A stretch of DNA of 64,000 nt from the NCBI GenBank assembly GCA_035645275.1, contig DASQMX010000026.1, forward strand, positions 1 through 64,000. Direction: 5' to 3'. Each line of letters opens with the position of its first letter. Within the stretch, counting starts at the first letter, position 1. Position numbers and translations under genes: made by a program. This document shows, piece by piece, positions 23,389-32,820 of this stretch. The notes under the pieces are model-generated. The model ran no database searches. It worked only from the letters and a program-made list of their open reading frames with translations, and was not told the DNA's origin. This stretch comes from Paranoxybacillus sp035645275 (GTDB taxonomy: Bacteria > Bacillota > Bacilli > Bacillales > Anoxybacillaceae).

Positions 23389-25170
23389 TTATTGTAATTG
23401 CCCTATACCGGAATGATACAGTTCATAATAAAATCCTTTTGCTTTTAACAATGAATGATGGGTACCTTTTTCAATAATGCGTCCTTCATTAAGCACAAGG
23501 ATTTGGTCAGCGTTTCGAATCGTATTTAAGCGATGAGCGATGACAAAACTTGTTCTCCCTTTCATAAGCCGCTGTAACGCTTCTTGTATTTTCAACTCTG
23601 TTACTGTATCAATGCTGCTTGTCGCTTCGTCTAAAATTAAGATAGACGGGTTGGCTAAAATCGCTCTCGCAATCGCCAAAAGCTGTTTTTGCCCTTGGCT
23701 GATGCCGCTTCCTTCTTCGTTTAAAATGGTATCATATCCGTTTGGAAGCTTCATAATAAACGAATGGGCATTTGCTAATTTTGCGGCTTCTTCCACGTCT
23801 TTGTCACTAGCATCTAGTCGGCCGTAACGAATATTTTCCCGAATCGTTCCTTGAAAAAGGAACGTATCTTGTAAAACGAACGCCATATGCTGTCTAAGGC
23901 TTGCTCTTTTCATATGTTTGATATCGTAACCATCAATGAGTACCTGTCCGCTATCTGGGTCATAAAAGCGGGAAAGAAGGTTAATAATCGTTGTTTTTCC
24001 TGCCCCTGTCGGACCGACTAATGCCACCGTTTCACCAGGAGAAACATGAAAATGAATCTCTCGAATCGTCTCCTGTCTTTTTTCATATGAAAACGAGACA
24101 TGGCGAAATTCTACTTCTCCTTTTATATTTGGTAAATGAATGGCCTCTTTTTCGTCTTCTTCCTCTTCCATATCGATAATTTCAAAAACTCGTTCCGCCC
24201 CGGCCATCGCCGATAGCAGCATATTAAATTGGTTGGCAAGATCGTTAAGAGGCCGGGTAAACTGTCGTGAATATTCCGCAAAAATAACGATGACGCCAAT
24301 CGAAATGAGGCCTTTTAACGCGAGCACTCCTCCTATCCCGGCAATGATGGCAAAGCTGATATTATTTAATACGTTCATCAACTTTGGAATAAAACCGGAA
24401 TACGTCTGCGCCCAAAAACCGGATTGTTTGAGCTTTTCGTTTTTTCGTTGAAATTCAGAAATCGTCTTTCTTTCTTGTGAAAACATTTTGATGATTTTTT
24501 GACCAGAAATGGATTCCTCAATGAAGCCGTTGAGCTCTCCTAAATTGCGCTGCTGTTCTTTAAATAATATACGTGTACGGTTCGTAATCCATTTCATGCC
24601 AAAATACATCATTGGAACAATTGTTAACGTCAAAACCGTCAGCAGCGGACTAAGCGAAAGCATTACAAAAACCGCTCCAATAAGCGTAAGAGCGCTTGAG
24701 AAAAGTTGAATAATGGAACTATTTAATGTTTGACTCACATTTTCAATATCGTTTGTGATTCGGCTCATGAGCTCCCCATGTTGTCGCTCTTCGAAAAAGC
24801 GGATTGGAAGTTTATGAAACTTTTCAAACAGCTGTTTTCTTAACGAATAAACCGTCTTTTGAGCGATCGCAATCATCCAATAGTTTTGCAGAAAAAGAGA
24901 CAGAGAGAGAAAAAGATACACTCCACCTAATATCATGAGTGACTGAATGAGCCCATCTTGCTTTTTTGTGACGATATGTTCATCAATGATGTTTCCGATG
25001 AAATACGGACCAAACAGACTTAAAAAACAGCTGAAGACAACCATGAGAAGTACAAGAGCTAACATTCCTTTTTGCTTTGAAAGGAGTGTTGCTACTCTTT
25101 TAAACGTTCGAAACCAATGGTTAGCTTTTTGTTCCGATGTTTTTTTCCAATGATGCTGCGGCTTCAACAT
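23389..25170 (-). CDS. ABC exporter half-transporter (YfiC-like)
   Basis: A 593-residue fusion of six membrane segments (about 35-320) and an ATPase domain (about 355-590). Walker A GPTGAGKTT and Walker B LILDEATSSID with the catalytic Glu, and the H-loop His in VIAHRL, are intact; the signature is altered to GISQGQKQ. Together with the partner encoded just upstream, this gives a heterodimer with one normal and one degenerate ATP site, as in BmrCD and TM287/288. The ATG overlaps the partner's stop by 7 nt. Multidrug or lipid export is typical; YfiB/YfiC of B. subtilis is the nearest pair I recall. Confidence 0.92.
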   Translation of the reverse strand: MLKPQHHWKKTSEQKANHWFRTFKRVATLLSKQKGMLALVLLMVVFSCFLSLFGPYFIGNIIDEHIVTKKQDGLIQSLMILGGVYLFLSLSLFLQNYWMIAIAQKTVYSLRKQLFEKFHKLPIRFFEERQHGELMSRITNDIENVSQTLNSSIIQLFSSALTLIGAVFVMLSLSPLLTVLTLTIVPMMYFGMKWITNRTRILFKEQQRNLGELNGFIEESISGQKIIKMFSQERKTISEFQRKNEKLKQSGFWAQTYSGFIPKLMNVLNNISFAIIAGIGGVLALKGLISIGVIVIFAEYSRQFTRPLNDLANQFNMLLSAMAGAERVFEIIDMEEEEDEKEAIHLPNIKGEVEFRHVSFSYEKRQETIREIHFHVSPGETVALVGPTGAGKTTIINLLSRFYDPDSGQVLIDGYDIKHMKRASLRQHMAFVLQDTFLFQGTIRENIRYGRLDASDKDVEEAAKLANAHSFIMKLPNGYDTILNEEGSGISQGQKQLLAIARAILANPSILILDEATSSIDTVTELKIQEALQRLMKGRTSFVIAHRLNTIRNADQILVLNEGRIIEKGTHHSLLKAKGFYYELYHSGIGQLQ

Positions 25171-26894
25171 ATGTATTTCTCCTCGCTGCCAAGCTGTGAT
25201 TGCACAATTTTTTGATAAAGAGCACAGCTTTTCAATAAACTTTCGTGGTTCCCTTTGGCTAATAAAGTACCTTCATCAAGAAGTAAAATCGTATCTGCTT
25301 TCATGGCTGTACTTACTTTTTGGGTCACAATAAACGTAGTACATGTATATGATTTCAAAGCTTTCAATAATTCTGCCTCTGTTTTTAAATCGAGTGCGCT
25401 TGTACTGTCATCTAGCAGCAAAATTTTTGGCTTTCGTATAAGCGCTCTTGCGATGGAAAGCCGCTGCTTTTGGCCGCCGGAGAGATTCACCCCTTTTTGT
25501 CCAACAATCGTATCATATCCGTTTGGCTGTTTCATAATCGTTTCATGGATTTGCGCATGTTTCGCTGCTTCTATCGTTTCTTCCATTGAAGCGTCTGCTT
25601 TTCCAAAAGCGATATTTTCTTTCACCGTTCCGGAAAACAATAAAACTTCTTGCGGAACAAAGCCGATTTGTTTTCGCAACATTTCTTGATTCATGTCGCG
25701 AACATCAATGCCGTCAATCAAAACCCGGCCTTTATTCACATCATACAACCGTGGAATTAGTTGCAATAAAGAAGATTTTCCCGACCCGGTCGCTCCTAAA
25801 ATGGCAATCGTTTCTCCTGGATGGGCAATAAACGAAATATTTTTTAAAACGGGGGCATGAGCATTGGGATATTGGAAAGAAATGTCTTCAAATACGACTT
25901 CGCCTTCTTTGATCGTTGTTTCATGATTCGTTTCTTCACGATCTAACAAATCGATGTTTACCTCCAGCACTTTTGAGATACGTTGTGCCGATGCTTTTGC
26001 CCGGGAAAAAACGATGAGAATAAACGTAAAAATCGATAAAGCCGAGGTAATACGTGTAGCATAGTTGACAATCGCTACCACCTCTCCTGCTTTTGCGCTG
26101 CCTATTTGAATGTTTATATCACCGAACCAGAGGATAAGGATAATCGCTACGTTCATAACGAATAACAGAACAGGCATTGATAGTTCCATGATTTGCAATG
26201 ATTGAATAGTGCGATTCATCAAATCTTCATTTGCTTTTATAAAACGTCGTTGTTCATGTTCCCCTCTCATCATTGCTTTAATGAGTTTCATTCCCGCTAA
26301 ATTCTCCCGCATCACTTCATTGACTTGGTCGAGTTTTTGCTGCACCATTTTAAATAATGTCATTCCTTTATTCATCATCCATATAAGAAACAATAATAAA
26401 ATCGGAATCGTAAAAACTAAAATAAGCGCGAGTTTGAAATGAACATAGAGCGCCATCACTGTACCGAACAACACTAACAGCGGAGCCCGCAGCATAATAC
26501 GCAAACTCATAAACACGGTGTTTTGTATTTGCGTGACATCGTTTGTCATTCGCGTAATTAAAGAAGAAGTTGGGAATTGATGAAAATTAGAAAAAGAAAA
26601 CGATTGAACTTTTTCAAATAAACGGTTTCTCAAAGCAAATCCGTAATTTTGACCGACATAAGCAGCCGCAAAAGAGTTGGCAATTCCAGCCATAAAAGCA
26701 ATAAAGGAAGTGCCTAGCATGATGGCACCCCACTTCCACACGACAGAAAAATCGTTTTGCAGTATTCCATCGTCAATGATTTTCGCCATCAACAATGGAT
26801 GCCACAGCTCAACGGCTAATTCAATAAGCATAAGCCCCCAGGCTAGTATCATCCATTTTGTATATGGTTTTAAATACGATAGCACACCAAACAT
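25164..26894 (-). CDS. ABC exporter half-transporter with degenerate ATP site (YfiB-like)
   Basis: A 576-residue membrane-plus-ATPase protein, first gene of the pair. Walker A GATGSGKSS and the signature NLSGGQKQR are normal, but the catalytic Glu after Walker B is Asp (LLLDDSTSALD) and the H-loop His is Gln (IVTQKVST). These changes are characteristic of the non-catalytic member of heterodimeric exporters. Translation is coupled to the 593-residue partner through ATGTTGA. Substrate not evident. Confidence 0.92.
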   Translation of the reverse strand: MFGVLSYLKPYTKWMILAWGLMLIELAVELWHPLLMAKIIDDGILQNDFSVVWKWGAIMLGTSFIAFMAGIANSFAAAYVGQNYGFALRNRLFEKVQSFSFSNFHQFPTSSLITRMTNDVTQIQNTVFMSLRIMLRAPLLVLFGTVMALYVHFKLALILVFTIPILLLFLIWMMNKGMTLFKMVQQKLDQVNEVMRENLAGMKLIKAMMRGEHEQRRFIKANEDLMNRTIQSLQIMELSMPVLLFVMNVAIILILWFGDINIQIGSAKAGEVVAIVNYATRITSALSIFTFILIVFSRAKASAQRISKVLEVNIDLLDREETNHETTIKEGEVVFEDISFQYPNAHAPVLKNISFIAHPGETIAILGATGSGKSSLLQLIPRLYDVNKGRVLIDGIDVRDMNQEMLRKQIGFVPQEVLLFSGTVKENIAFGKADASMEETIEAAKHAQIHETIMKQPNGYDTIVGQKGVNLSGGQKQRLSIARALIRKPKILLLDDSTSALDLKTEAELLKALKSYTCTTFIVTQKVSTAMKADTILLLDEGTLLAKGNHESLLKSCALYQKIVQSQLGSEEKYIC

Positions 26895-27019
26895 GGAAAA
26901 CCCCCAAACAATCGTTGCTGTTCATATCATTCTGATTTTTACCCCCAATTCTAAAAATCAAGAAGCGGGAAATCGTTTGTACATAGACGTTCCCGCTCCT
27001 GTATGGCTCGTTTGCGATG

Positions 27020-27973
27020 TTATCTTTTTTGTAAATAATCGACAATTCCCATAGCACAAACGTTTAAATCTAAGCGAATAATTTCATAAACTTCTGCTTC
27101 GCGCGATATATGTCGTTCATCTAAAAAAGCGCGAACCATTTCAAACAGACCTCTGGATGTGGCAGCTGTTTTCTCTTCAAAAGAGGCATTAGGATTTTCT
27201 TTCGTTATTCTTTCACCAACTTCCACAAACTTTGGTAGCCACTGTTTTAATTGTTCAAAGACAGCACGCGGATTTTCCGACATGCCGAAATGTCCGAAAT
27301 AAACGCGATCAATATTTAAGTTCTCGAGACGCGCAGCAGAATTTAACATCGCTTCCGGATTAAATTGATTCGGCGAAGTCGAAGGTAAATAAAATTCTAA
27401 TCCGTACTCAAGCAATTGTGGGTAAAATACCCCGACCGTATCTCCCGTGAAAACGCCATTACTCCACGAATCATAAATGGAGAAATGATGGTTGGCATGC
27501 CCAGGCGTATGAAAGAATGTCAACGTGCGATTTTCGCCAATCTGTAATGTATCGCCATCTTCCATGGCAAATAAACGTTCTTCTGGAACAGGTAAGATCG
27601 GATTGAACAATTCATCAAATTTATCACCATAAACAGCTTTTGCACCTTGAATTAATCTTGAAGGATCGGCTAAATGTCGTCTCCCTTTTGGATGGACGAA
27701 GACGTTGGCGTTCGGACACTGCTCAAGTAAAAGACCGACCCCTCCTGCATGGTCAAGATGAATATGAGTGACAATAATGTTTTTGATGTTTTTTGCCTCA
27801 AGCCCTAACGCTTCTAACCCTTTCAGTAAATATGGAATGGATGGACTTGCGCTCGTTTCAATGATCGTTAATTCTTCTTCATGAAGCACGTATGTACCTG
27901 TTCGTTGGGCTACTCCTAAATCATAAACATCAATCAATGAAATCCCATGTCCTAAATCAATTGGATTTTTCAC
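27020..27973 (-). CDS. MBL-fold metallohydrolase
   Basis: A 317-residue enzyme of the glyoxalase II-like branch. Metal motif THIHLDHAGG, with further ligands in HTPGHANHH, FTGDTVG and YFGHFG. The C-terminal 90 residues form a helical extension. Likely a dinuclear zinc or iron hydrolase acting on a thioester or lactone; the substrate is not known. It is transcribed alone upstream of the ABC exporter pair, with about 125 nt between. Confidence 0.88.
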   Translation of the reverse strand: MKNPIDLGHGISLIDVYDLGVAQRTGTYVLHEEELTIIETSASPSIPYLLKGLEALGLEAKNIKNIIVTHIHLDHAGGVGLLLEQCPNANVFVHPKGRRHLADPSRLIQGAKAVYGDKFDELFNPILPVPEERLFAMEDGDTLQIGENRTLTFFHTPGHANHHFSIYDSWSNGVFTGDTVGVFYPQLLEYGLEFYLPSTSPNQFNPEAMLNSAARLENLNIDRVYFGHFGMSENPRAVFEQLKQWLPKFVEVGERITKENPNASFEEKTAATSRGLFEMVRAFLDERHISREAEVYEIIRLDLNVCAMGIVDYLQKR

Positions 27974-28234
27974 ATTTTTTCCCCCTATAAATTATTTTGG
28001 ACACTAATTCTAGCAAATGAAGGCGTTATGCTTTATGAAAAATGTTATAGAATATGATAAATACTTGAATCCTTTTCAAATTCAGCACCTTTACGATTTG
28101 TTTACTGTTAAAATATTCTACAAATCCATCCAATTTCCTTGTTTCACTAAGTTTTTCTGAATGTAAAAAAATGAAACTTAAAACATTTTTAAATTCACTC
28201 AGTATAAGGAGGAAGAATTTGTTTCTTCCTCTCA

Positions 28235-29227
28235 TTAATACACATCTCGTTTTGTAAAGACGAGAAATGAAATCATAAGAGCAACCAGTCCCCAAACGGT
28301 AAGAACGGTCATTGAAAATCCAAGGGTCATTCCAGCAATCGGCGGTGCCATGCCGCTCACGTAATCCGTTAGTCGCAAGTTAACCATAAAAAGGTATTTT
28401 GCCGATTCCCAAGATGATACCATGTTCGATAAAATCGCCCCGGAAATGAGTGCCGCCAGCATAATCCCCATAACAGCGGCTGTGCTTCTCATTAAGACCG
28501 AAAGCATAAACGTCAAAGTTCCGACAATGATCGATACAAACCAGACAAGCCCAAATTCTATTAATAAGTATTTCCATTGCGAAAGTAAGTGAACGTTTGA
28601 TGTATCTAACTCTTCTCCATGTACAGAAAAACCGGTTAATAAGGGCATTGTCCAACCACCGAATCCGAATACAACTCCGGGAATGAAATAAGAGATCACC
28701 CCTAGCGACAGAAGTATAAATGAAACCGATAAAATCATCGCGATATATTTACTCAATAATATTTTCCATCTCTTTACAGGCCTAGTTAATAATAATTTAA
28801 TCGTCCCACCACTTGCCTCTGAAGAGACTAAATCGGCGGCAATGACCATCACCATGAGTGGGATGAAAAGGTCAATCGAATTTTCGGCAAACATTCGCAT
28901 AAACGTCGGTGCCCCTGGGGCGGATGGATTGATATTATGGTCTAAATAGTATTGTTGCTGCTTTAGGCGGATTTGTAAAAACTTTCGCCATTCTTCCGAT
29001 AAACCGCTCGAATTCAGACGATTTTGCGTATCAATAATTTGCTGCTGGAGCTGAGCACGCCAATCTGTTGTTCCTAATTGTTCTTGCAATGTTTGAACCC
29101 GTTTCATTTGAGAGTATGTAAAAAGAGCAACGAGAACGGCAATAATCGCCGCAATAATCAACAAGCGTTTTTTGCGAACAATTTTCATCATTTCGTTATA
29201 AACTAAATTAATCAATCGTCTCACCAC
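28235..29227 (-). CDS. ABC-2 type exporter permease
   Basis: A 330-residue permease with one N-terminal segment, a long extracellular loop (about residues 40-115, rich in Gln) and five further segments; the block SSEASGGTIKLLLTRPVKRW is a hallmark of ABC-2 permeases of the NatB/BcrB type. It overlaps the ATPase gene by about 20 nt (a TTG nearer 29216 with GGTGA before it is an alternative start), so the two make one transporter. Substrate unknown; the SGNH hydrolase gene upstream is part of the same unit. Confidence 0.88.
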   Translation of the reverse strand: MVRRLINLVYNEMMKIVRKKRLLIIAAIIAVLVALFTYSQMKRVQTLQEQLGTTDWRAQLQQQIIDTQNRLNSSGLSEEWRKFLQIRLKQQQYYLDHNINPSAPGAPTFMRMFAENSIDLFIPLMVMVIAADLVSSEASGGTIKLLLTRPVKRWKILLSKYIAMILSVSFILLSLGVISYFIPGVVFGFGGWTMPLLTGFSVHGEELDTSNVHLLSQWKYLLIEFGLVWFVSIIVGTLTFMLSVLMRSTAAVMGIMLAALISGAILSNMVSSWESAKYLFMVNLRLTDYVSGMAPPIAGMTLGFSMTVLTVWGLVALMISFLVFTKRDVY

Positions 29228-30125
29228 CCGTCAGTTCGATAAATAAATCTTCAAGCGTTGGAAGTTTTGTGCGGATTTCACTTACTTTGATTCCTGCTTT
29301 CACTAACTTTTCATTCCATAAAGGAACTTTTTCCGCATCGTAGTGTGTGATCAACGTACCGTCTTCTTCCCCTATAATCACCGTTTCTTCCTCTAAAAGC
29401 GATTTTGCTTTTTCGATCGGTTCCACTTTCCAAATGACACGTTCCTGTTCAGCAAGGAGATGTTCTACTGTATCGATTCGAATGATTTCCCCTTTTGACA
29501 TAATCGCCACACGGTCGCACATAAGTTGAATTTCACTTAATAAATGAGAAGAAACAAGTACAGTGAGACCCTCTTTTTCTGCTAAAAAACGTATGAATTC
29601 CCGCATTTCACGAATACCGACAGGGTCTAATCCATTGGTTGGTTCATCTAAAATCAAGATTTTCGGTTTACCTAACAGCGCCTGCGCAATCCCAAGACGT
29701 TGCCGCATCCCTAATGAATAGGTGCTGACGCGATCATGAATGCGGTTTTGCAGCCCGGCTAATTCTACGACCTCTGAGATACGATATTTAGGAATATCAG
29801 GTACCATTCGCACAAAATGTTCGAGATTTTCCCAACCGGTCAAATACGGGTATAATTCAGGGTTTTCCACGATACAACCAATTTGCCGAATCGCTTTGGA
29901 AAATTCACGGTGCAAATCATAACCACATAGTGAGATTTGTCCAGAAGTTGGTTTGATAAGTCCGACAAGCATGCGAATCGTTGTTGTTTTCCCCGCTCCG
30001 TTTGGGCCTAAAAAGCCGAATACTTCGCCTTTTTTCAATTCAAACGAAAGGCCTTTAATAATTTCTTTTTTTCCAATCCTCTTTCTTAAGTCTTTAACGA
30101 CAAGGGTCGCATTTCCGTTAGTCAT
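29208..30125 (-). CDS. ABC-2 type exporter ATPase (BcrA/NatA-like)
   Basis: A 305-residue ATPase with Walker A FLGPNGAGKTT, Q-loop VENPELYPYL, signature YSLGMRQRLGI, Walker B ILILDEPTNGLD and H-loop SSHLLSE. The C-terminal 80 residues are the extension seen in drug and lantibiotic-resistance ATPases. The preferred ATG at 30125 overlaps the SGNH hydrolase stop by 8 nt (ATGACTAA), meaning coupled translation; an ATG at 30134 is also possible. Powers the permease of the next gene. Confidence 0.9.
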   Translation of the reverse strand: MTNGNATLVVKDLRKRIGKKEIIKGLSFELKKGEVFGFLGPNGAGKTTTIRMLVGLIKPTSGQISLCGYDLHREFSKAIRQIGCIVENPELYPYLTGWENLEHFVRMVPDIPKYRISEVVELAGLQNRIHDRVSTYSLGMRQRLGIAQALLGKPKILILDEPTNGLDPVGIREMREFIRFLAEKEGLTVLVSSHLLSEIQLMCDRVAIMSKGEIIRIDTVEHLLAEQERVIWKVEPIEKAKSLLEEETVIIGEEDGTLITHYDAEKVPLWNEKLVKAGIKVSEIRTKLPTLEDLFIELTGGETID

Positions 30126-30921
30126 TTTTCTCATCCCCTTCCGTGAACGTAATCAATGATGCCACACGTTGCCCGATCAGCTTGTACCCTTCTTTGTTCG
30201 GATGGAATTTATCGCTATACAAATAGTCATTCACATTCAGTTCAAACAAATCAAAGGTTGGAACAGTAATGATATTCGGATAGTTTGCCGCAACTTCCGC
30301 TGACTTAAAATTCCATTCACGTACGACAGCCGATGTCGTTTTGGCATCCTTAAGGTCGTTAAACGGATTATAAAGACTTATATAAAACACAACCGCATCT
30401 AGGTTTAAGCTGCGAATCGTTTTGAAAATGGTATGGAGGTTTTGTAAATATTGAGCTTTTGCTTGATTGATTCGTTCAAGCGAAAAATTACGTAGTGCTT
30501 CTCCGCTTTGAAACAAGTCATTTCCACCGATGGTCATGAGGATTACGTCCGCTTGCTTAATTTGCCGCTGCACTTCTACTTGTTGAAGTTGAGCAGCTAA
30601 ACCAGCGGAACGTTGTCCTTTAATCGCTAAATTTTTTACATAGATCGTTTGTTTTGTTTTTGTTTGCAGCTCATCTACTACATAACCGACATATCCTTTT
30701 CCGCTGTCATCTCCCGTACCTCGAGTTAACGAATCTCCAAGGGCTACGATATGGAATCCATCCTCTTTTTCTTCAGCAACGTCTTGTAACGAAATTTTTT
30801 TCACTGGTGGTGATGCTTCATAAAAAAATTGATCTTTCATCGCAAGTCCAAGCCCCGCCATCCATAAACCGCTTGAAAAGATTGAGAGAGCGACGATGAT
30901 TTTTACAATATCTACTTTCAC
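30118..30921 (-). CDS. Membrane-anchored SGNH/GDSL hydrolase
   Basis: A 267-residue hydrolase with an N-terminal anchor (about 5-27), so the catalytic part faces outward. Block I ALGDSLTRGTG (nucleophile Ser), block III TIGGNDLF and block V DKFHPN (Asp and His) complete the SGNH set. Related to B. subtilis YpmR/LipC-like lipases, which act on acyl esters. GTG at 30921 follows AGAAAGGA. It leads a translationally coupled operon with an ABC-2 exporter, suggesting a surface acyl-ester or lipid substrate; that link is inference. Confidence 0.88.
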   Translation of the reverse strand: MKVDIVKIIVALSIFSSGLWMAGLGLAMKDQFFYEASPPVKKISLQDVAEEKEDGFHIVALGDSLTRGTGDDSGKGYVGYVVDELQTKTKQTIYVKNLAIKGQRSAGLAAQLQQVEVQRQIKQADVILMTIGGNDLFQSGEALRNFSLERINQAKAQYLQNLHTIFKTIRSLNLDAVVFYISLYNPFNDLKDAKTTSAVVREWNFKSAEVAANYPNIITVPTFDLFELNVNDYLYSDKFHPNKEGYKLIGQRVASLITFTEGDEKND

Positions 30922-31393
30922 AGAATCATCCTTTCTATCTATACATAAAGCTTGCGCTGTTTCCATTTAGTTACATCATACATCATAGGCGCTGTTAAAT
31001 CATTTAAAGTGTTCGTATAAACTTGATGATCAAAAAGATGAATGTGTATCAATGTAAGGTATCATAAACTGTATGAAAATAAAAACGAGTCGTTGTATGG
31101 GTGACTCGTTTTTTATATAAATGCGTTTTAAATGAAAAATAGGATAGTTGGGATTCATTTAACAATTATAATGCAAAAATTCATAATTATTATAAAATTA
31201 ATACGAATAAGTCTCCTTTATTTTTTATTTGGCTATGTTCAATAATTCTTTCGATATTTAAGTTGGTTTCAATTCTTGGATATGGTTTAACATCGTAACG
31301 ACAATGAAACAGTAAGTAAGATGATTGTGGAAAGTTCTTTGTTTTCATCCGAAGAAACTTTCTTTTATTAGGGTAAATCGAGTAATTGATAAC
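30922..31393. other. Divergent intergenic region
   Basis: Between the SGNH hydrolase operon and a small membrane protein gene. A hairpin AAAACGAGTC/GACTCGTTTT with T runs on both sides lies at 31082-31114. AT-rich; promoters for both directions should be here but were not assigned. Confidence 0.45.
31082..31116. terminator. Bidirectional hairpin
   Basis: AAAACGAGTC and GACTCGTTTT around a 10-nt loop, T run on each side; no gene ends nearby, so its purpose is unclear. Confidence 0.5.
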
Positions 31394-31603
31394 ATGGAGG
31401 TGTCTTTAATTAGAAAACATTCAATTATCGCAAAAATAACATTTGGAATAGGACTGATATTTTTTATATTTGGTTGTGTTGCGTTGCTTAATCTGTTGGA
31501 TGATTCTTCTATTATTGTACTAAATAAATCTATGGCATTTGGTTATTTACTTCTAGGAATATCATTAATTTTATCATCGTTTCTTTTACACGAAAAAGAA
31601 TAA
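31394..31603 (+). CDS. Small two-segment membrane protein
   Basis: A 69-residue protein with two membrane segments (about 16-36 and 47-65) and a charged tail HEKE. The ATG at 31394 sits in ATGGAGGTG, which is itself a strong ribosome site; translation might therefore begin slightly later, even at an ATT codon. A longer frame from 31325 has no site. Not recognised. Confidence 0.55.
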   Translation: MEVSLIRKHSIIAKITFGIGLIFFIFGCVALLNLLDDSSIIVLNKSMAFGYLLLGISLILSSFLLHEKE

Positions 31604-31741
31604 TGAATAGAGGGACTATCAGCCAACGGCGCGTCAAAAGGATAGTCAACTAAGAGACCTTAAACTATAAAGGTCTTCCTTTTCTTCTAAAAACAACAAA
31701 ATGCATACCATGGTCAGTAAAAGTGTTTAGGAGAGATGAAA

Positions 31742-32764
31742 ATGACAGTAGAAATTATATCTAACCTGTTCAGAAACTTTGCTTTAAGAGAATGTAGAGG
31801 CTCAAGTGATTTATATGAACATTTGGCATTGAAGATTGCTGAGGATGAAGAACTTCTTGAAATCGCGGCCAATGCTCGTCCCGGTCAGCCCGTTCCGAAC
31901 TTATTTTTTGGTGCCGTTCAATATTTGCTGCTAAAAGGAAAGGAACACGAACTGCAAGAATACTATCATAGTATTGTTGAACATCCAAAAGACTATAAAG
32001 ATTCCTTCCCTACTTTCCGCGATTTTTGCTTACAATATAAGAATGAAATCATTTTAATTCTGAAAGCTAAGCTCGTGCAAACAAACGAAACTCGCCGCTG
32101 TGCCTACCTATATCCAAGCTTTTGCTATATTTATCATCAAGCGAAAAAGCTGTTATCTTTAATAGAAATAGGAACAAGCGCTGGTTTACAACTTCTATGG
32201 GATCAGTACCGTTACTCCTACGGTACGAATGAATGGTATGGGAACCCAAAGTCAAATGTCCACATTCAATCTGAAATAAAAGGAGAAAATACGCCATTTT
32301 TACCCGAAGAAAGTCCCCCTGTAGCAGCGAGAATTGGAATAGATCTTCATGTCAATGACGTAACAAACCCTGAAGATTACATATGGCTCAAATCGTTAAT
32401 ATGGCCTGAACATAAGGATAGACGAGAACTTTTTGAAAAAGCCGCAAGCTGCTTAAAAAAACACCGTATTCACTTGATTGAAGGAGACGGAGTAGCGCTA
32501 CTTCCTGAAATCGCAAAGAACATTCCTGAAGATACAGCCATCTGTATCTTCCATACCCATGTCGCGAATCAAATACCGAAAGAAGCTAAATTAAGATTGC
32601 TGCAGCAAGTAAAGGTGCTTGGTCAAACAAGAGATGTATTTCATTTGTACAATAATATGTGGGATACAAAGCTCCATCTTGATTATTTTTTGAACGGAAA
32701 GGAATGCAATGAAATCGTTGCAGAAACAGACGGACATGCGCGGTGGTTTCGCTGGTTGTTGTGA
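31742..32764 (+). CDS. DUF2332 family protein
   Basis: A 340-residue protein of the DUF2332 family, common in Bacillus and actinobacteria and of unknown function. The segment LSLIEIGTSAGLQLLWDQY resembles a Rossmann glycine-rich loop, and IHLIEGDGVALLPE and AICIFHTHVANQIP follow in the order of a SAM-dependent methyltransferase core, so a methyltransferase-like fold is possible. The ATG at 31742 follows TTAGGAGAG; one at 31736 is too close to it. Single gene, ending at a terminator shared with glnA. Confidence 0.88.
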   Translation: MTVEIISNLFRNFALRECRGSSDLYEHLALKIAEDEELLEIAANARPGQPVPNLFFGAVQYLLLKGKEHELQEYYHSIVEHPKDYKDSFPTFRDFCLQYKNEIILILKAKLVQTNETRRCAYLYPSFCYIYHQAKKLLSLIEIGTSAGLQLLWDQYRYSYGTNEWYGNPKSNVHIQSEIKGENTPFLPEESPPVAARIGIDLHVNDVTNPEDYIWLKSLIWPEHKDRRELFEKAASCLKKHRIHLIEGDGVALLPEIAKNIPEDTAICIFHTHVANQIPKEAKLRLLQQVKVLGQTRDVFHLYNNMWDTKLHLDYFLNGKECNEIVAETDGHARWFRWLL

Positions 32765-32789
32765 TGTATTTGTGAAGGTATTTTAGTAG

Positions 32790-32820
32790 AAAAAGCGGGC
32801 ACAGTTTGCCCGCTTTTTTA
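32790..32820. terminator. Convergent terminator
   Basis: GCGGGCA and TGCCCGC around 5 nt, with A run before and TTTTTTA after; serves the plus-strand DUF2332 gene and probably glnA in reverse. Confidence 0.85.

Noticed and set aside
28026..28234. Continuation frame overlapping the ABC-2 permease end (89 codons)
   Set aside because: It overlaps the permease in another frame and has no start with a ribosome site; possibly a remnant but not assignable.
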